From Anaerolineae bacterium (GTDB taxonomy: Bacteria > Chloroflexota > Anaerolineae > 4572-78 > J111), in assembly GCA_020433835.1 (NCBI GenBank), contig JAGRBY010000404.1, positions 1-6,612 on the forward strand: DNA of 6,612 bases, read 5' to 3'. The notes under the pieces are model-generated. The model was given only the letters and a program-made list of their open reading frames with translations. It ran no database searches and was not told the DNA's origin. The stretch's first letter is position 1. Every line of letters starts with the position of its first letter. The position numbers were made by a program, and so were the translations under genes. This document shows positions 4,774 through 6,612 of the stretch, piece after piece.

Positions 4774-5550
4774 ATGACCGACAATAGATCATCCGACTCA
4801 AGTATTCAGTCTGTTCAGCGAGCCGCAGCTATTCTGCGCTGTTTTACCCGTGTGGAAAATGAGCTGGGTGTTATGGCTATCAGCGAGCAACTGAAATTGC
4901 ATAAAAGTACGGTTTCTCGGCTACTGTCGACCCTCAAACAAGAAGGCTTTGTTGAGCAAAATCCGGAAACCGGCAAGTATCGGCTGGGGCTATCGCTGGT
5001 AACATTGGCGGGGGTTGTACTGGATAGTATCGATCTGCGGCAAGTGGCTCATCCATACTTACATGCATTGGCCCATGAGACGCAAGAAACGGTCAACATT
5101 GTTGTGCTAGACGGCAATGAATGTGTCAATGTTGATGGCGTGCCCAGCCCCAGACCGATTCAGTATATTGGTCGGATAGGCCGCCGAACACCTACCTATT
5201 GTACGGCGGCGGGGAAGGTGCTGCTGGCTTACCTATCCCCTAAAGAGCGCTATACCGTTTTACCCAAAATTTTGGTCCGATTTACCGATCACACCATTAT
5301 TGAGCATCAGCAGTTACTTGAGTCGTTGGATCATGTACGCGAACAGCGCTATGCCGTTGCCGTCGAGGAGCACCAAATGGGCCTTAGCGCGATTGCTGTG
5401 CCGATTTGTGATCATACTCGGGAAATTTGTGCGGCAATCTCTATATCCGGCCCGTCGTACCGGGTTGGGGTTGATAAAATCCACGAATTCTTGCCACCCT
5501 TGCAGGAAGCAGCACTTGGTATTTCAACACAGCTGGGCTGTGTTTTATAG
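4774..5550 (+). CDS. IclR-family transcriptional regulator
   Basis: This 258-residue protein has the two-domain IclR layout at normal length. Residues about 11-75 form the winged helix-turn-helix, with the recognition region around LHKSTVSRLLSTLKQEGFV (42-60) and the wing ending in KYRLG (68-72). Residues about 85-255 form the effector-binding domain, with the family motifs CTAAGKVLLAYL (143-154), RYAVAVEEHQMGLSAIAVP (192-210) and AISISGPS (221-228). IclR proteins bind small carbon metabolites and usually repress or activate catabolic genes, often including their own. The ligand cannot be told from the sequence, and no catabolic enzyme lies next to it here. The ATG at 4774 has no clear Shine-Dalgarno sequence, which is unusual given the strong promoter. 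The likely co-transcribed neighbour is the unknown 210-residue gene 49 bp downstream. Confidence 0.95.
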   Translation: MTDNRSSDSSIQSVQRAAAILRCFTRVENELGVMAISEQLKLHKSTVSRLLSTLKQEGFVEQNPETGKYRLGLSLVTLAGVVLDSIDLRQVAHPYLHALAHETQETVNIVVLDGNECVNVDGVPSPRPIQYIGRIGRRTPTYCTAAGKVLLAYLSPKERYTVLPKILVRFTDHTIIEHQQLLESLDHVREQRYAVAVEEHQMGLSAIAVPICDHTREICAAISISGPSYRVGVDKIHEFLPPLQEAALGISTQLGCVL

Positions 5551-5599
5551 CCTTCACACAACCGTTTCATAACAACAAAATACACCATGGAGAAGATTG

Positions 5600-6232
5600 A
5601 TGGGTAATAATTTTGTTCAACTTGGCCCAACGGAGTTTATCCAAGAACGGCCTTTCACCAACCCCCAAATCAGTACTGCCGATTTAGATCATCTTCAGTA
5701 TATTGCGGATAAGGTACGCCAACTCTTGCTATCTGAGCCACAGCGGTTCGATAATCAACGATTTCCTATGATTATATTTTTGAGCGAAGAAGAAGGTCGG
5801 TACTTTAGAATTACCGTGGCTCAGCCGCAGGCATTGTTAGCTAAGCATGATTTTTACGCTGTTGGTTTTTGCGGTACGAAACGCCCCCGGTCTGATCGCG
5901 GCCCGGTTGATTCGATTGATGATGAGCTTATTGGTGAGTTTCCAGAGCATCCAAGTTTAATTTGTTACTGCACGCTTGAAGTTGAACCAGGACATACCTG
6001 TAATCTGGTTTTGTTTGATAACCCAACCGGTTTAACGCATTGGTCACGCAGTGCCAAACACGCGCGGGCGGTTGAGTTGTCGCCGGATTACTATCTTTCT
6101 ATTCGATTGCACAATGCGCTGCTGCCGGGAGGGCTGCTTTCGAACCAACCCCTGGCCCTGATGCGAACCAAATATTTTGATTTTCAGGGTGAGGCCGTGT
6201 GGTGGGGGCTGCGGGAGTTGCCCGTTCAGTAA
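5600..6232 (+). CDS. Conserved-looking protein of unknown function
   Basis: I do not recognise this 210-residue protein. It appears soluble, with no signal peptide or membrane helix. Residues about 27-47 look helical; the rest looks mixed alpha/beta, with hydrophobic strands such as FPMIIFLS (55-62) and TCNLVLFD (133-140). Notable segments are FCGTKRPRSDRGPVDSIDDE (90-109), HWSRSAKHARAVELSPDYYL (147-166) and IRLHNALLPGGLL (168-180). It has only three Cys, including CYC at 122-124, and no catalytic motif I can name. The ATG at 5600 is preferred because GGAGA (5589-5593) lies 6 nt upstream; a TTG immediately before it would add one residue. It follows the iclR-type gene by 49 bp with no terminator between, so co-transcription is likely, and it ends shortly before a strong terminator. 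Confidence 0.85.
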   Translation: MGNNFVQLGPTEFIQERPFTNPQISTADLDHLQYIADKVRQLLLSEPQRFDNQRFPMIIFLSEEEGRYFRITVAQPQALLAKHDFYAVGFCGTKRPRSDRGPVDSIDDELIGEFPEHPSLICYCTLEVEPGHTCNLVLFDNPTGLTHWSRSAKHARAVELSPDYYLSIRLHNALLPGGLLSNQPLALMRTKYFDFQGEAVWWGLRELPVQ

Positions 6233-6237
6233 AAAGC

Positions 6238-6264
6238 AAGCCCCAGCCATCGATGCTGGGGCTT
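6238..6264. terminator. Bidirectional intrinsic terminator
   Basis: AAGCCCCAGC (6238-6247) pairs perfectly with GCTGGGGCTT (6255-6264) around a 7-nt loop. A T run follows on the plus strand (6263-6267, then more T-rich sequence) and an A run precedes it (6231-6235), giving a U run on the minus strand. It sits between converging genes and should stop transcription from both sides. Confidence 0.9.
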
Positions 6265-6291
6265 TTTGATTTTATTTTCGTAAAACGGTAA

Positions 6292-6612
6292 CTACATCGA
6301 TAAAAAGCCGGTGGCAAAAGCAATACCCAAACAGAAGGCTGCCATTACAAGGGTGCCAATCACCGCGATAGCGATGAAAGAGCCGCTCATAAGTGATTTT
6401 GTGGGATCGCCCATCACTTCCTCGTTGAGTTGGCGACGCTGTTCAACCCGTTTAATCTTGCCTCGAATGCTGGACACCAAATCTTCCGGGGGAGCGAGTT
6501 TGGAAAAGTAATCATCAACACCCAATTCTTTTCCTTGACGAACGTTTTCATCTGCCGATTTGGCCGTGAGGAAGATAAAAGGGATATGATTGGTGAATGG
6601 GTTGGAACGGAC
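6292..6612 (-). CDS. Response regulator receiver domain with C-terminal membrane segment (partial)
   Basis: The gene enters from the right edge, and 106 C-terminal residues are visible before TAG (6292-6294). Visible residues 1-55 are the second half of a receiver domain: strand beta-4 IPFIFLTAKS (10-19) with the conserved Thr16, helix alpha-4, then LGVDDYFSK (30-38) with the conserved Lys38, and helix alpha-5. The phosphoacceptor Asp lies outside the window. Residues about 55-75 are a charged linker. Residues about 78-103 form one strongly hydrophobic segment at the very end, so the protein is probably tail-anchored instead of carrying a DNA-binding output domain. The usual Pro-Phe after the conserved Lys is replaced by Leu-Ala. 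A TTG at 6523-6525 could be mistaken for a start, but the receiver reading frame continues upstream of it. It shares a terminator with the converging unknown gene. Confidence 0.88.
   Translation of the reverse strand, partial: VRSNPFTNHIPFIFLTAKSADENVRQGKELGVDDYFSKLAPPEDLVSSIRGKIKRVEQRRQLNEEVMGDPTKSLMSGSFIAIAVIGTLVMAAFCLGIAFATGFLSM

Overview
The window most resembles a chromosomal segment of a Chloroflexota bacterium (Herpetosiphon/Chloroflexus-like). The grounds are moderate GC, a large protein joining a polytopic membrane domain to a STAND-type ATPase, an IclR regulator and a response regulator with a membrane tail. This assignment is inference, because no marker gene is present. I see no tRNA, rRNA, CRISPR array or intact transposase.

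Region by region. (1) Bases 1-986, minus strand, hold assimilatory sulfur genes: cysH, encoding a 4Fe-4S APS-reductase type of CysH, followed 102 bp downstream by the first 43 codons of a sirohaem-synthesis gene (precorrin-2 dehydrogenase / sirohydrochlorin ferrochelatase type). Together they serve reduction of sulfate to sulfide, since sirohaem is the cofactor of sulfite reductase. (2) Bases 987-1672 carry no conventional gene but contain the most interesting signal. On the cysH strand there is a promoter-like sequence, then a 34-codon ORF starting almost exactly at the predicted transcription start with six Cys codons within nine, then a small hairpin, then a strong intrinsic terminator with a U6 tract. 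This is the layout expected of a cysteine-responsive transcription attenuator for the sulfur genes. A second short ORF with a Cys-Asn-Cys motif and a 14-bp perfect palindrome lie between the terminator and cysH. A sibling palindrome sits between cysH and the sirohaem gene, so both genes may share an operator-binding regulator. (3) Bases 1673-4402, minus strand, encode a 909-residue membrane/STAND ATPase. (4) Bases 4403-4773 separate it from a divergent gene. They hold a 114-bp MITE-like element with 30-31 bp inverted ends, placed a few bases upstream of the ATPase ribosome binding site, then a near-consensus promoter for the iclR-type gene with a dyad just downstream of it. (5) Bases 4774-6232, plus strand, hold an IclR-family regulator and, 49 bp later, a 210-residue protein I do not recognise, ended by a bidirectional terminator. 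(6) Bases 6292-6612, minus strand, hold the C-terminal part of a response regulator whose receiver domain is followed by a hydrophobic C-terminal segment.

The sulfur genes form one functional unit that appears to be controlled both by cysteine availability (attenuation) and by a palindrome-binding regulator. The IclR gene, its unknown partner and the ATPase form a separate neighbourhood whose metabolic role cannot be read from the window.
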